Made by a program: the position numbers and the translations under genes. From the NCBI RefSeq assembly GCF_016862395.1, contig NZ_BOMW01000053.1, positions 34,568 to 98,567 on the forward strand: a DNA stretch of 64,000 nt, in the 5' to 3' direction. The stretch is from Actinoplanes siamensis. Lineage in GTDB: Bacteria; Actinomycetota; Actinomycetes; Mycobacteriales; Micromonosporaceae. The number at the start of each line of letters is the position of its first letter. Position 1 is the first letter of the stretch. Of this stretch, positions 49,833-58,044 are shown piece by piece. The notes under the pieces are model-generated. The model was not told the origin of the DNA. It saw only the letters and a list, made by a program, of their open reading frames with translations, and ran no database searches.

Positions 49833-52028
49833 ATGCCGGAACGCGACTCCCAAGCGGGACACAGCGCACGCCTGCTCCGTGGTCTCCTCTGGGCGGGGGT
49901 GATCCTCGCCCCACTGGCAGCCGCGCTGGTGCTGATCGGCGGGAGCCCGGGCTCGGTGCGGTTCGCGGTGCTGCTGATCGCGGTCAGTGTCGTGCTGATC
50001 GGTGCGTCGGTGCTGATCCGTAGCGATCCGGTGCTGCTCCGGATGGATGTCGAGGACCGCGTCGCGGAGGAGATCGACCGCCTTCGCAACGACCTCACCG
50101 CCGAGATCTCGGCACAGTCGGCGGCCGCCATGGCCGCCGGCCCGGGTTCGCACCGTCCACCGTTGAACCCGCGCCAGCCCGGCGGCGGACGCGCCCGGGT
50201 CGCGGTCGGCGCGGCAGCGCCCGGCGGTTACGGTCCGCAGTCAGGGCGAGGCGCTGAGCAAGGCGCCGACTTCGGTGAGGCGGACGGCTTCGGCCCGGAC
50301 AGCGGCTTCGTCCCGGAGGGTGATTTCGGCCCGGGTCCGAACGGCTTCGCCGTGGACAACGCTTTCGGCCCGGACAACGCTTTCGGCCCGGACGGCGACC
50401 CCAACGGCTTCGGTCCCGACGACGACCCTCAGGGGTTCGGTCCGGACGGTGGTCCGGACGGCTTCGCGCCGGACGATCCGAACGGCTTCGCTCCCGGCGC
50501 GGGGGCCGGCGACTTCGGCGCAGGCCCGGCAGGACGCCCGGGTGGAGGGCACGGCGCCACCTTCGGGCCGTCCGGACGGGTGCCGCGGGGCGGCTTCATC
50601 GAGCAGCCCGGCTACGATGACCAGCCGGCCTTCGACGACCCGCAGGGCTTCGACGGCCAGCCCGGCTACGACGGCGACCAGCCCTTCGGCGACCCGCCGT
50701 TCAACGGCCGGCGGGGGATGAACGGCCGGCCGGGCTTCCACGGACCCGCCGGGATGAACGGTCAGCCCGCTTTCGACGAGCCCACCACCTACGGCCCAGG
50801 CCCGGACGGCTTCGACGCCGACGGCTACGACGACCAGCACAGCGACTTCTTCGACGGCTACGCCGAGGAGAACGAGCAGAACACGCGGACCGCTCCGGCC
50901 CGCGCCAGCGGTGGACGCGCAGCCGTCGCCGGCAGCGCCCGCCCGATGTCACCCGGCGGTCCCGCCGGTCGCGCCGGCCAGGCGGGCGCCGGTCGCGCGT
51001 CAGCGGCGGTCCCGACCGGCCCCGCCTCGGTCGGCGCCGTCCCGGTCGGATCGGCTTCCGTCAACGCCGTCCCGGTGGGTTCTGCTCCGGCCGGCGGCCC
51101 GGTGGGCTCCGCTTCGGTCGGCACCGGCCCGGTGGGATCCGCTTCGGTCGGCGCTCCGGTTGGCGGCCCGGCGGTTCCTCCGCCACCGCCCCCCGGCACC
51201 GGCCCGGTGCCCCGCCAGCGGGGAGCTGCCCCGGCCCCGGTCGCCGGCCCGGCCCGCGCCTCGGTGACCCCGCCCGCTCCCGCCGGCATGCCCGCGCAAC
51301 CCGGCATCCCCGGGCAAGGCGGTGTCTACGGATCCGGCGGCCAGCCCGTCCAGCGGCCCTCGCGAGCCGCCGGAGCCGCCCGTCCCGGTCCCGCGGCTGC
51401 CGGCCCCGGCAACGCCGCCGCTGCTCCCGGGAACACGGCTGCCGGTCCCGGGAACGGGGCTGCCACTGTCCCCGGCGGAGCCCGCTCCGGGCCCGGCGGT
51501 GCTCGCCCGGGGGCGGCGGCCGTTCGTCCGGGCGCCGGCACCGCTCGTCCGGGCTCGGGCGCTGCCCGTCCGGGAGCCGGCGCCGCCGGCACCGGAGGCG
51601 CCGCGCCGGTCCGTCCCGGGTCCGCGGCCGTCGCGTCCGTCCGCCCTGGATCCGCCGCGGCAGCGCGCCCCGTCCCCGATGCCGCTGTCCGCCCCGGCGC
51701 CGCCTACGGACGCCCGGAAGCCCCCGACGGCGACTTCGGCGCCTCCAACGGCTACGCGGGCGGGAACGAGCCGATCGACGACTACGCCGCCGACGACGGA
51801 TACGGCCCCGGCAACGGCTACGGCCCCGACAACGGTGGCTACGCCCCGGACAACGGCTATCCCGGCCCGGACGGCGGCTACGACTCCGCGAACGGCAACG
51901 GCCAGGGTGACTCGGGCCAGTACAAGGCCCGCCGCCACCGCCCCTCGGCCAACGACACGAACGTCGGCTCCCTGGCCGATTTCGCCAACATGCCCGGCTA
52001 CCGCGACGACGCCCAGGCCAACTGGTGA
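49833..52028 (+). CDS. Repeat-rich disordered membrane protein, unknown
   Basis: A 731-residue protein. Two adjacent membrane helices (about 12-34 and 40-60) are followed by a coiled-coil-like stretch and about 600 residues of low complexity. First come tandem GFGPD/FxPD acidic units (about 140-230), then GYDDQP/GFDGQP units, a Pro/Ala/Gly/Ser/Val-rich middle (GSASVG, GARPG repeats), and near the end GYGPDN-type units. A conserved-looking tail, ARRHRPSANDTNVGSLADFANMPGYRDD, ends the protein. The acid-aromatic units suggest a cytoplasmic scaffold or condensate-forming tail. No enzymatic domain is visible. It lies between the osmolyte operon and the NuoD homologue. Confidence 0.75.
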   Translation: MPERDSQAGHSARLLRGLLWAGVILAPLAAALVLIGGSPGSVRFAVLLIAVSVVLIGASVLIRSDPVLLRMDVEDRVAEEIDRLRNDLTAEISAQSAAAMAAGPGSHRPPLNPRQPGGGRARVAVGAAAPGGYGPQSGRGAEQGADFGEADGFGPDSGFVPEGDFGPGPNGFAVDNAFGPDNAFGPDGDPNGFGPDDDPQGFGPDGGPDGFAPDDPNGFAPGAGAGDFGAGPAGRPGGGHGATFGPSGRVPRGGFIEQPGYDDQPAFDDPQGFDGQPGYDGDQPFGDPPFNGRRGMNGRPGFHGPAGMNGQPAFDEPTTYGPGPDGFDADGYDDQHSDFFDGYAEENEQNTRTAPARASGGRAAVAGSARPMSPGGPAGRAGQAGAGRASAAVPTGPASVGAVPVGSASVNAVPVGSAPAGGPVGSASVGTGPVGSASVGAPVGGPAVPPPPPPGTGPVPRQRGAAPAPVAGPARASVTPPAPAGMPAQPGIPGQGGVYGSGGQPVQRPSRAAGAARPGPAAAGPGNAAAAPGNTAAGPGNGAATVPGGARSGPGGARPGAAAVRPGAGTARPGSGAARPGAGAAGTGGAAPVRPGSAAVASVRPGSAAAARPVPDAAVRPGAAYGRPEAPDGDFGASNGYAGGNEPIDDYAADDGYGPGNGYGPDNGGYAPDNGYPGPDGGYDSANGNGQGDSGQYKARRHRPSANDTNVGSLADFANMPGYRDDAQANW

Positions 52029-52080
52029 CCGCACCGGCCGGCCGCTGACCGTGCCGGCCGGCCGTGTCAGGGGCGGCCGG

Positions 52081-53235
52081 CTACTTGTCGATGTCTCCGA
52101 CCACGAAGAACATCGAGCCGAGGATGGCGATCAGATCCGGCACCAGGCATCCCGGAATGAGCGTCGCGAGCGCCTGCACGTTGGCGTAGGAGGCGGTCCG
52201 CAGCTTGAGCCGCCACGGCGTCTTCTCCCCCCGGGAGACCAGGTAGTACCCGTTCACCCCGAGCGGATTCTCGGTCCACGCGTACGTGTGTCCCTCCGGC
52301 GCCTTCACCACCTTGGGCAGCCGCACGTTCACCGGCCCGCCGATCCGGTCCACCCGGTCCAGGCACTGGTCGACCAGGTCGAGCGAGACGAACACCTGCT
52401 CCAGCAGCACCTGGAAGCGGGCGTGACAGTCACCGGCGGTGCGCGTCACCACGGGGACGGTGAGCTGGTCGTACGCCAAGTAGGGCTCGTCCCGCCGGAT
52501 GTCGAAATCCAGACCGCTGGCCCGGCCCACCGGCCCGGACGCGCCGTAGGCGGCGGCGTCGGCCGCCGACAGGACGCCGACCCCGACCGTCCGGGCCAGG
52601 AAGATCTCGTTCTGGTGGATGATCTTGTCCAGATCCGGCATGCGCCGCCGGACCGCGCCGACCGCCTGCCGCGCGCGTTTCGTCCACCCGGCCGGAACCT
52701 CCTCCTTGAGGCCGCCGACCCGGTTGAACATGTAGTGGATCCGCCCGCCGGACACTTCCTCCATCACCGCCTGCAGCGTCTCCCGCTCGCGGAAGGCGTA
52801 GAACATCGGCGTGATCGCGCCGATCTCCAGCGGGTAGGAGCCGAGGAACATCAGGTGGTTAAGCACCCGGTTCAGCTCGGCGAGCGCCATCCGCAGCCAG
52901 ACCGCCCGCTCCGGCACCTCGATGCCCATCAGCCGTTCGACCGCGAGCACCACGCCCAGCTCGTTGGAGAACGCGGAGAGCCAGTCGTGCCGGTTGGCCA
53001 GCATGATGATCTGCCGGTAGTCGCGCACCTCGAAGAGCTTCTCCGCGCCGCGATGCATGTATCCGACGATCGGCTCGCAGGCGAGCACACGTTCGCCGTC
53101 CAGCGTCAGCCTCAGCCGCAGCACGCCGTGCGTCGACGGGTGCTGCGGCCCGATGTTGAGGACCATGTCGGCCGTTTCCAGCCCGGCCCCGGTCCCGACT
53201 GTCATCTCCCGCAGCGCGTCCGTCACACCAGGCAT
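52081..53235 (-). CDS. Solitary NuoD-like protein (49-kDa subunit family)
   Basis: A 384-residue homologue of the quinone-site subunit of complex I. NIGPQHPSTHGVLRL, MHRGAEKLFE and RNxDW-like RHDW are conserved. It has no neighbouring nuoA-C or nuoE-N genes, so it is a second copy (nuoD2), as known from Streptomyces, where it also stands beside a methyltransferase gene. It may replace or supplement the main NuoD, or have a separate role. Start ATG 53235 without a clear ribosome site. An in-frame ATG 10 codons later is possible. Confidence 0.88.
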   Translation of the reverse strand: MPGVTDALREMTVGTGAGLETADMVLNIGPQHPSTHGVLRLRLTLDGERVLACEPIVGYMHRGAEKLFEVRDYRQIIMLANRHDWLSAFSNELGVVLAVERLMGIEVPERAVWLRMALAELNRVLNHLMFLGSYPLEIGAITPMFYAFRERETLQAVMEEVSGGRIHYMFNRVGGLKEEVPAGWTKRARQAVGAVRRRMPDLDKIIHQNEIFLARTVGVGVLSAADAAAYGASGPVGRASGLDFDIRRDEPYLAYDQLTVPVVTRTAGDCHARFQVLLEQVFVSLDLVDQCLDRVDRIGGPVNVRLPKVVKAPEGHTYAWTENPLGVNGYYLVSRGEKTPWRLKLRTASYANVQALATLIPGCLVPDLIAILGSMFFVVGDIDK

Positions 53236-53430
53236 CGTCGCACGGCCGCCGCTTTCCGGTCCGGGCCGCTTTCCCGCAAAACGCGATTCGGCGGTACGAC
53301 CGGGGCAGCCCCCGGCCGGCGACCGCGGCCGCGCAGCCCGGCCGGGGGACAGTGACCGTCCGGGCCGCCGGTCCGGGGCGGCCCCGGCCGGTGGACGGTC
53401 ATCGCCCAGGCAGCCCGGCCGCGGTGGAGG
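53236..53430. other. Spacer with long hairpin between the methyltransferase and NuoD-like genes
   Basis: 195 bases on the minus-strand unit. TGACCGTCC (from 53352) pairs with GGACGGTCA (ending about 53401), a 9-bp stem that may separate expression of the two genes. Confidence 0.45.
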
Positions 53431-54429
53431 TCACGACGGGGAAGCGGCTCCCGGCTGGGCCAGTGACACGTCGACGCCGATCGGATGCCAGAGCCACCAG
53501 TGCCCACCGAGACCGGCCGGCGCGGTCAGCTCGGCGGCCTCCCCGGCACCGGCGAGCGCCCGCAGATAACCCGCCGGATCGCTACCGGCCAGCGCGAGCG
53601 GCGGCCGGGCCCCGCTGACCCCCAGCCGCCGCAGCGCCTCCCGCTGGCGGACCAGCTGGTACGGCCGGCCGGTGGCCCGGGCGGCGGAGTCCATCGCGAC
53701 GTGCGCGGTGACGTCGCAGCTCCCGTCCGGCGCCGGCGGCACCTGGCGGCCGTCCCGGTACCCGGTCAGCGTCCCGAGCACCGGCCGCTCGTCCTTGCGA
53801 TGGCCGTAGTCGACGCACAGCGCCGCCCCGCGCCGTACCCGCTCGACCGCATCGGCCCAGGCCGCGTCCCGGCTGGCGCCGATCTCGGCGCGGCCCGCCC
53901 CGGGCCACCACCGGGCGGTCCAGAAGATCTCGGCCGGGTCCGCCGCCGCACCCAGCGTCTCCGTCCCGGTCCGCCGGTCCACCAGGACCTTGCGCAGGCG
54001 GCCGGACCCGTCGCGCTCGACCACGTCCAGCGGCACGTTGTCCAGCCACTCGGTCGCGATCAGCAGCCCGGTCACGGATTCCGGCAGCTCCCGCGTCCAC
54101 CGGATGCGCGGGTCGAGCCCGTCGGGCCGCCCGGCCAACTCCACGGCGACCGGCCGCACCCGGTCCGCGAGGTCCCCGGGCAGCAGCACGTGCAGCGCGG
54201 TGAGCAGCTCCCCGCGTCCGGCGCCGACGTCCACCAGGTCGAACCGGGCCGGCCGCCCGAGTGCCAGGTCGACCTGTTCGACGAGCCGGGCCAGCGCGCC
54301 GGCGAACAGCGGTGAGGCATGCACACTCGTCCGGAAGTGATCGGCGGGTCCGGTCCCCGTCCGGACGAAGAACCCGTCGTCGCCGTAGAGCGCGGCCCGC
54401 ATGGCCAGCCGCCAGCCGATCCCCACCAC
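53431..54429 (-). CDS. MidA/NDUFAF7-type SAM-dependent methyltransferase
   Basis: A 332-residue methyltransferase of the DUF185 family. The SAM-binding loop VDVGAGRGELL (about 66-76) and the IATEWLDNVPLDVV motif (about 122) are typical. In mitochondria NDUFAF7 dimethylates an Arg of NDUFS2, the NuoD homologue, and a NuoD-like gene is the next gene here. The predicted substrate is therefore the neighbouring protein. The GTG start has TAGGGT 6 bases before it on the minus strand (54441-54436), so it is probably leaderless. Confidence 0.85.
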   Translation of the reverse strand: MVGIGWRLAMRAALYGDDGFFVRTGTGPADHFRTSVHASPLFAGALARLVEQVDLALGRPARFDLVDVGAGRGELLTALHVLLPGDLADRVRPVAVELAGRPDGLDPRIRWTRELPESVTGLLIATEWLDNVPLDVVERDGSGRLRKVLVDRRTGTETLGAAADPAEIFWTARWWPGAGRAEIGASRDAAWADAVERVRRGAALCVDYGHRKDERPVLGTLTGYRDGRQVPPAPDGSCDVTAHVAMDSAARATGRPYQLVRQREALRRLGVSGARPPLALAGSDPAGYLRALAGAGEAAELTAPAGLGGHWWLWHPIGVDVSLAQPGAASPS

Positions 54430-54736
54430 GTGCCCACCCTAGGGCGGCATCGAGATGAGCCGGGAAACGGGCCTCGGAAACGAACCTCCGGCGGGGCCGA
54501 ATATGGGTGATCGCCGGATGAAGGTCACGGAAGTGGCGAAAAGGCTGGGTACCGGGCTACGACGACGCCCGCCGGGAATCGGGTCCGGGGAATACGCGCG
54601 AGGGCGCTCAGTGGACCGTCGCGCCGGCCGAACGGGGAACGAGCGGCGGTGCGCTTCTTCACACGCGGTTGCTACGGGCGTGCCGGGACGGCGCATACTG
54701 GCGCTCGACCGGTACCCGATCACGAGGACTGGATCC
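54430..54736. other. Divergent spacer, no gene seen
   Basis: 307 bases between the methyltransferase and DUF2520 genes. It holds the leaderless promoter of the methyltransferase at 54436-54441 and a weak TACTGG near 54696 for the pantothenate genes. A reading frame continues through it into the DUF2520 gene but has no coding character or conserved start. Confidence 0.5.
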
Positions 54737-55594
54737 ATGAACGCATTGACCATCGGCGTCGTCGGCGCCGGGCGGGTCGGGGCGGTGCTGGGCGCGGCGC
54801 TGAACGCCGCCGGGCATCGCGTCGTCGCCGCGGCCGCCGTCTCCGGGGCTTCCCGGGAGCGGGCCGCGCGCCTGCTGCCCACGGCCGCCGTGCTGCCGGC
54901 CGACGAGGTCGCCCGCGCCGCCACCGATCTGCTGCTGATCGCCGTCCCCGACGATCACCTGGCGGGTGTGGTCGCCGGGCTGCACCGCACCGGGGCGCTC
55001 CGCCCGGATCAGATCGTCGCGCACACCTCCGGGGCGCACGGGCTGGACGTCTTCGGCGGGGTGCCCGGCCTGGCCCTGCACCCCGCGATGACGTTCACCG
55101 GGGCGGACTCCGACCTGGAACGGCTGGCCGGCATCGCCTGGGGGGTGACCACCCGGGACCGGGCGTTCGCCACCCGGCTGGTCGCCGACCTGGGCGGCGT
55201 GCCCGAGTGGATCGCCGAGGACGCCCGGCCGGTCTATCACGCGGCTCTCGCGCACGGGGCGAACCACCTGGTCACCCTGGTCAACGAGGCGGCCGACACG
55301 CTGCGCGCGGCGGGTGTGGGCGAGCCCGCGCGGGTGCTCACGCCGCTGCTGACCGCGGCGCTGGACAACGCGCTGCGGCTGGGCGACGCCGCGCTGACCG
55401 GGCCGGTCTCCCGTGGGGACGCCGGCACGGTGGCCAAGCATCTGGACCGGTTGCCCGCACCGGCCGTACCGGCTTATCTGGCTCTGGCCCGGCGCTCCGC
55501 GGACCGCGCCCTCGCGGCCGGACGCCTGCGCCCGCGGGACGCCGCCGCCCTTCTCGAGATCCTGTCGCCGGAGAAGGTGGGTAGCCCGGTATGA
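54737..55594 (+). CDS. Rossmann-like dehydrogenase, DUF2520, in the pantothenate operon
   Basis: A 285-residue protein. The NAD(P)-binding loop VVGAGRVGAVLGAAL is at residues 7-21, and the C-terminal helical DUF2520 domain has HPAMTF and VYHAALAHGANHLVTL. It overlaps panC by 4 bases and corresponds to Rv3603c. A ketopantoate reductase-like role (supplying pantoate to PanC) is suggested by position only. Start ATG 54737 with AGGA upstream. Confidence 0.85.
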   Translation: MNALTIGVVGAGRVGAVLGAALNAAGHRVVAAAAVSGASRERAARLLPTAAVLPADEVARAATDLLLIAVPDDHLAGVVAGLHRTGALRPDQIVAHTSGAHGLDVFGGVPGLALHPAMTFTGADSDLERLAGIAWGVTTRDRAFATRLVADLGGVPEWIAEDARPVYHAALAHGANHLVTLVNEAADTLRAAGVGEPARVLTPLLTAALDNALRLGDAALTGPVSRGDAGTVAKHLDRLPAPAVPAYLALARRSADRALAAGRLRPRDAAALLEILSPEKVGSPV

Positions 55595-56424
55595 CCCAGG
55601 TGGCGCACACCCGCGACGAGCTGGTCGCCGCGCTGGACGGGGCGGGCGGCGAGGTCGCGGTCGTGATGACGATGGGTGCGCTGCACGAGGGGCACGGGAG
55701 GCTGATCCGGACGGCCCGCCAGCGGTCCCCCTTCGTGGTCGTGACGATCTTCGTCAATCCGCTGCAGTTCGGGCCGGGCGAGGACTTCGAGAAGTATCCG
55801 CGGACGCTGGAGGCGGACCTCGGGGCGTGCCGCGCCGAGGGCGCCGCTGTGGTCTTCGCGCCGGGCCGGGACGACGTCTATCCGGGCGGGGCGCCGTCGA
55901 TCACGATGAACCCCGGGCCGCTCGGCGCGATCCTGGAGGGCGCGAGCCGGCCGGGGCACTTCTCCGGCATGCTCACCGTCGTCGAGAAACTGCTGCGGCT
56001 GACCCGCGCCGACGTCGCCTACTTCGGCGAGAAGGACTTCCAGCAGCTGGCGCTGATCCGCCGGATGGTGCTCGACCTGGAACTCGGCGTGGAGATCGTG
56101 GGCGTCCCGACCGTACGGGAAAGTGATGGTCTGGCCCTCTCCAGCCGCAACCGCTATCTCTCGGAGCAGGAGCGGAAGTCCGCGCTGGCGCTCTCTCGCG
56201 CTCTGCGCGAGGGCGCCGGGCACAGCGATCCGGCCGCCGTGCTGGCCACCGCCGGCAAGATCCTGGCGGAGGAGCCGGGGGTACGCCTGGACTACCTCGA
56301 ACTCACCGGCGCCGACCTGGGCGACGTGCCGGACGAGGGTCCGGCCCGCCTGCTGGTGGCCGCCCGGGTGGGCGCCACCCGCCTGATCGACAACGTTCCG
56401 ATCGTTCTCCGGAAGGAAGCCTGA
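55591..56424 (+). CDS. panC: Pantothenate synthetase
   Basis: A 277-residue ATP-dependent ligase joining pantoate and beta-alanine. MTMGALHEGHG (the HIGH-type motif, about 26-36), NPLQFGPGEDFEKYPR, GEKDFQQL and SSRNRYLS are conserved. The start overlaps the DUF2520 gene stop (ATGA), and the end overlaps panD by one base. Confidence 0.97.
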   Translation: MTQVAHTRDELVAALDGAGGEVAVVMTMGALHEGHGRLIRTARQRSPFVVVTIFVNPLQFGPGEDFEKYPRTLEADLGACRAEGAAVVFAPGRDDVYPGGAPSITMNPGPLGAILEGASRPGHFSGMLTVVEKLLRLTRADVAYFGEKDFQQLALIRRMVLDLELGVEIVGVPTVRESDGLALSSRNRYLSEQERKSALALSRALREGAGHSDPAAVLATAGKILAEEPGVRLDYLELTGADLGDVPDEGPARLLVAARVGATRLIDNVPIVLRKEA

Positions 56425-56849
56425 TGCTCCGCACCATGCTGAAGTCGAAGATCCACCGGGCCACCGTGACGCAGGCCGACCTGCACTACGTCGGCTCGGT
56501 GACCGTGGACCTCGACCTGCTGGAGGCGGCCGACCTGCTGCCCGGCGAGCAGGTGGCGATCGTCGACGTGACGAACGGCGCGCGGCTGGAGACCTACGTG
56601 ATCCCGGGTGAGCGGGGCAGCGGCGTGATCGGCATCAACGGCGCCGCCGCGCACCTGGTCCACCCCGGCGACCTGGTCATCCTGATCTCCTACGGGCAGA
56701 TGGACGACGCCGAGGCGCGCGCCTACCAGCCGCGGGTGGTGCACGTGGACGCCGACAACAAGGTGATCGAGCTGGGCGCCGACCCGGCCGAGGCGGTCGC
56801 CGGGATGGCCGACGGGCTGATCCGCGGGGACCTGACGCTGACCCGGTAG
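56424..56849 (+). CDS. panD: Aspartate 1-decarboxylase proenzyme
   Basis: A 141-residue pyruvoyl enzyme making beta-alanine. The self-cleavage site is Gly24-Ser25 in YVGSVTVD, and the substrate residues TNGARLETYVIPGERGSG follow. It is co-translated with panC. Confidence 0.97.
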   Translation: MLRTMLKSKIHRATVTQADLHYVGSVTVDLDLLEAADLLPGEQVAIVDVTNGARLETYVIPGERGSGVIGINGAAAHLVHPGDLVILISYGQMDDAEARAYQPRVVHVDADNKVIELGADPAEAVAGMADGLIRGDLTLTR

Positions 56850-56861
56850 CGATCGTCTTGT

Positions 56862-56897
56862 CCATGCGGGCCGCCGGGATCCCGGCGGCCCGCATGG
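56862..56897. terminator. 36-bp perfect palindrome after panD
   Basis: An 18-base arm (56862-56879) is the exact reverse complement of 56880-56897. As RNA it forms a long hairpin that would end the pantothenate operon. Confidence 0.8.
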
Positions 56898-57004
56898 TCG
56901 TGCGTCCCGCCCGCGGGTCCGCGGGGTGGTCCGTTCGGATACGCCCGGTGGCGCGGCGAACCAGCGATTATCCGGATCAGAGCCCGGCACCCCGTCAAAA
57001 ATCC

Positions 57005-57010
57005 TATAGT
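57005..57010 (+). promoter_or_regulatory. -10 element of the septum-formation-like lipoprotein gene
   Basis: TATAGT, close to consensus, with a leader of about 30 bases before the GGAGAGG ribosome site and ATG 57048. Confidence 0.5.
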
Positions 57011-57047
57011 GGGCGAATCGGATACGGGTGTGGGAGAGGCTTGTCTC

Positions 57048-57983
57048 ATGCGACGCTGGCGTGCCCGATCAGGCCCCGGCCTCGGCTTCGATCTGGCCGC
57101 CACGCTGGGCGTGCTGCTGCTGGTCGCCGCCGGGTGCGGAAACCCCGGCAACGTCGACGGAGACCTCACCAACGACTGGGGCGCGATGGCCCCGGCTACC
57201 GGGTTCGAGCCGATGGCCGACACCTGCCACCTCGCCAACTTCGCGGCGACCGGGCCGCGGGCGACCTACGAAGAGGTCGACTGCTCGGTGCGGCACCGGA
57301 CCGAGACGACCTTCGTGGGTACGTACACCGGGGAGGCCACGGACGCCGACCAGCCGCCGCCGGAGTCCTCGGCGGCGGCCCGCGCGGCTTACCGCACCTG
57401 CGACCAGAAGACGAGCACGTACGTGGGCGCGCCGTGGCGTACCGGCCGGCTCTGGATCGGCGTGACGCACCCGTCGCCGGCCGCCTGGAGCGGCGGCGCC
57501 CGCTGGTTCCGCTGCGACGTGGTGGAACTCGACTCGATCGAGGACGACGGCGCCCTGGTCGAACGGCAGGGCAGCCTGCGCGGCGCGCTGGACGACGGCT
57601 CCGGCCTGAAGCTCGGCTGCTACGCCGTCAAGCTGGGCAGCGGCGGCGCCATCGACAGCATGCCGGCGGCCCCGTGCACCGCCAGGCACAACGCCGAGTT
57701 CACCGGGGTCTGGGACGCTCCGGCTGACGCGGCGTACCCGAAGGGGAAGGCGGCCTGGGAGAAGTTCCACGACGGCTGCCGGACCGTGGTGGCCGCCTAC
57801 ACCGGTGTGCCCGACGACAAGGACCTGGAGTTCCGCACCGGGGTGATCTCGCTGCCCGGCAACGCGGACGTGTGGATCCAGGGCGACCGCGGGGTGCGTT
57901 GCTACCTGTGGCTGGACGGCGCCCAGCTGACCACCTCGCTGCGCGGCAAGGGGACCAAGGCGCTGCCGGTGCAGTACAAGTAA
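57048..57983 (+). CDS. Lipoprotein with septum-formation-like domains
   Basis: A 311-residue protein. A signal sequence ends in VAAGC (Cys at about residue 25). The rest has two related halves, each with paired Cys (TCHLANF, DCSVRH, TCDQK, RCDVVEL; then GCYAVK, PCTARHNAEFTGVW, GCRTVV, RCYLWL), the pattern of actinobacterial septum-formation family proteins (CxxxHxxE repeats). It is likely exported and disulfide-bonded at the cell surface. A direct role in septation is unproven. The ATG is chosen over a GTG at 57009 because of the ribosome site. Confidence 0.8.
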   Translation: MRRWRARSGPGLGFDLAATLGVLLLVAAGCGNPGNVDGDLTNDWGAMAPATGFEPMADTCHLANFAATGPRATYEEVDCSVRHRTETTFVGTYTGEATDADQPPPESSAAARAAYRTCDQKTSTYVGAPWRTGRLWIGVTHPSPAAWSGGARWFRCDVVELDSIEDDGALVERQGSLRGALDDGSGLKLGCYAVKLGSGGAIDSMPAAPCTARHNAEFTGVWDAPADAAYPKGKAAWEKFHDGCRTVVAAYTGVPDDKDLEFRTGVISLPGNADVWIQGDRGVRCYLWLDGAQLTTSLRGKGTKALPVQYK

Positions 57984-58044
57984 CGGCGGCCACTGACGGC
58001 GCCCCCGCCGTGATGGGTGCCCGGGGGCGGAGTGTACTGACCAC

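Noticed and set aside
50241..52034. Long minus-strand frames opposite the repeat-rich protein
   Set aside because: They are shadows of a G+C-rich repetitive gene. The plus-strand protein has membrane helices, a conserved-type tail and a promoter.
54455..54736. In-frame N-terminal extension of the DUF2520 gene by 94 codons
   Set aside because: The Rossmann loop normally starts at the protein N-terminus, and ATG 54737 has a ribosome site. The extension has no recognisable domain.
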